DNA from: an uncultured Flavobacteriaceae bacterium
Lineage (GTDB): Bacteria; Bacteroidota; Bacteroidia; Flavobacteriales; Flavobacteriaceae
NCBI GenBank assembly: GCA_943788165.1
Contig: CALSPF010000003.1
Location: 186,001-250,000, forward strand
DNA length: 64,000 bases
Reading direction: 5' to 3'
In this document: one piece after another, positions 63,666 through 64,000 of the stretch
Layout of the letters: each line of letters starts with the position of its first letter
Numbering within the stretch: the stretch's first letter is position 1
Position numbers and translations under genes: made by a program
The notes under the pieces: model-generated
Database searches by the model: none
Told to the model about the DNA's origin: nothing
Seen by the model: only the letters and a program-made list of their open reading frames with translations

Positions 63666-64000
63666 GAATATTAACCATCTTTTTTTTGGCCTTTTTAAGC
63701 TTGGTCAGTTGCCAGGGACCCATAGCCAGAAAACCAACCTATCAAAGCAATCAACTAAACATTCAAGCTTCGGTAGAACGAAATAAAAAAATCAATCGGC
63801 AACAACAACAATTAATTGCGCAAGCCATTGAAAAAGACTCTCTCCTAGACTTTCAATCGAGTGCCTACGGATATTGGTTTGCCCTCGAACGAAAAGTGCC
63901 TTCCAAATCAAAACCAATCACGGGAGATGAAATAACGTTTAGCTATAAAATTCAAAATCTATCTGGAGAAATAATCTACGATGAAATGGAATTGGGAGAA
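63662..64000 (+). CDS. gldI: Gliding-motility FKBP-type peptidyl-prolyl isomerase lipoprotein GldI (3' truncated by window edge)
   Basis: 113 codons are visible. Lipoprotein signal (SLVSCQG, Cys17), then a charged helix (SVERNKKINRQQQQLI) and SSAYGYWFALER, a characteristic GldI sequence, then the start of the FKBP-like domain (GDEITFSYKIQNLSGEIIYDEMELG, cited by GDEITFSYKI). GldI is a periplasmic isomerase needed for gliding and type IX secretion in relatives such as Flavobacterium johnsoniae. Stop not in the window. Confidence 0.85.
   Translation, partial: MRILTIFFLAFLSLVSCQGPIARKPTYQSNQLNIQASVERNKKINRQQQQLIAQAIEKDSLLDFQSSAYGYWFALERKVPSKSKPITGDEITFSYKIQNLSGEIIYDEMELGE

Overview
The window is a 64-kb piece of a low-GC, densely packed chromosome from a marine alginate-degrading Bacteroidota, almost certainly family Flavobacteriaceae. 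Evidence: SusC/SusD pairs, a gliding-motility lipoprotein (GldI) at the right edge, long-form signal peptidase I, TAnnTTTG-type -7 promoter elements, lipoproteins with short lipoboxes, and typical flavobacterial gene strings (parA-parB-DUF5683-dapB-lepB-WbqC; TPR-ribH-small membrane protein-mutL-rhomboids; nrnA-gldI). No single genus can be named from sequence alone.

Layout. 1-2.0 kb: end of a 3-oxoacid CoA-transferase pair and a heavy-metal-domain membrane protein. 2.1-24.3 kb: one co-directional (minus strand) alginate utilisation locus: eda and kdgK, GntR regulator 1, SusD1/SusC1, a DEH-reductase-type SDR, a hexuronate MFS transporter, GntR regulator 2, a PL7 alginate lyase, two PKD surface lipoproteins, SusD2/SusC2, a KdgF-type cupin and a broken PL17 oligoalginate lyase. 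Together these encode the whole route: PL7 cuts polymer outside, SusCD pairs import oligomers, PL17 releases unsaturated uronate in the periplasm, the MFS carrier imports it, KdgF opens the ring to DEH, the SDR makes KDG, KdgK phosphorylates it and Eda splits KDPG to pyruvate and glyceraldehyde-3-phosphate. Five promoters in this locus carry tandem TTGGnnnnCCAA operators spaced exactly 13 bp centre to centre, which I assign to the two near-identical GntR paralogues.

24.4-33 kb: an accessory stretch with an NTF2-like lipoprotein, a small HTH protein, a decayed VOC gene, an SCP2-like protein and a 2107-residue secreted beta-propeller/cadherin-like repeat protein. 33-39 kb: lipoproteins and a Tat-exported Gfo/Idh oxidoreductase with a TIM-barrel isomerase-like partner. 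39-48.6 kb: sodC, an ECF sigma factor, lipid and Nudix enzymes, a cyclophilin, oxyR, a PadR regulator with a candidate autoregulatory operator, a PspC gene interrupted by three in-frame stops, two tRNA-Pro genes, and a sugar dehydrogenase with its cytochrome c. 48.6-64 kb: housekeeping core (DivIC-like, parAB, dapB, lepB, mutL, ribH, recF, ndk, nrnA, gldI).

Four genes look damaged (PL17, VOC, PspC, possibly NTF2). In PL17 every inferred lesion is a single-base insertion, so sequence error must be excluded before calling it a real loss. The most interesting signals are the 13-bp-phased operator arrays with two regulators, a shared leader upstream of both susC genes, and a duplicated uncharacterised C-terminal domain in the two PKD lipoproteins.
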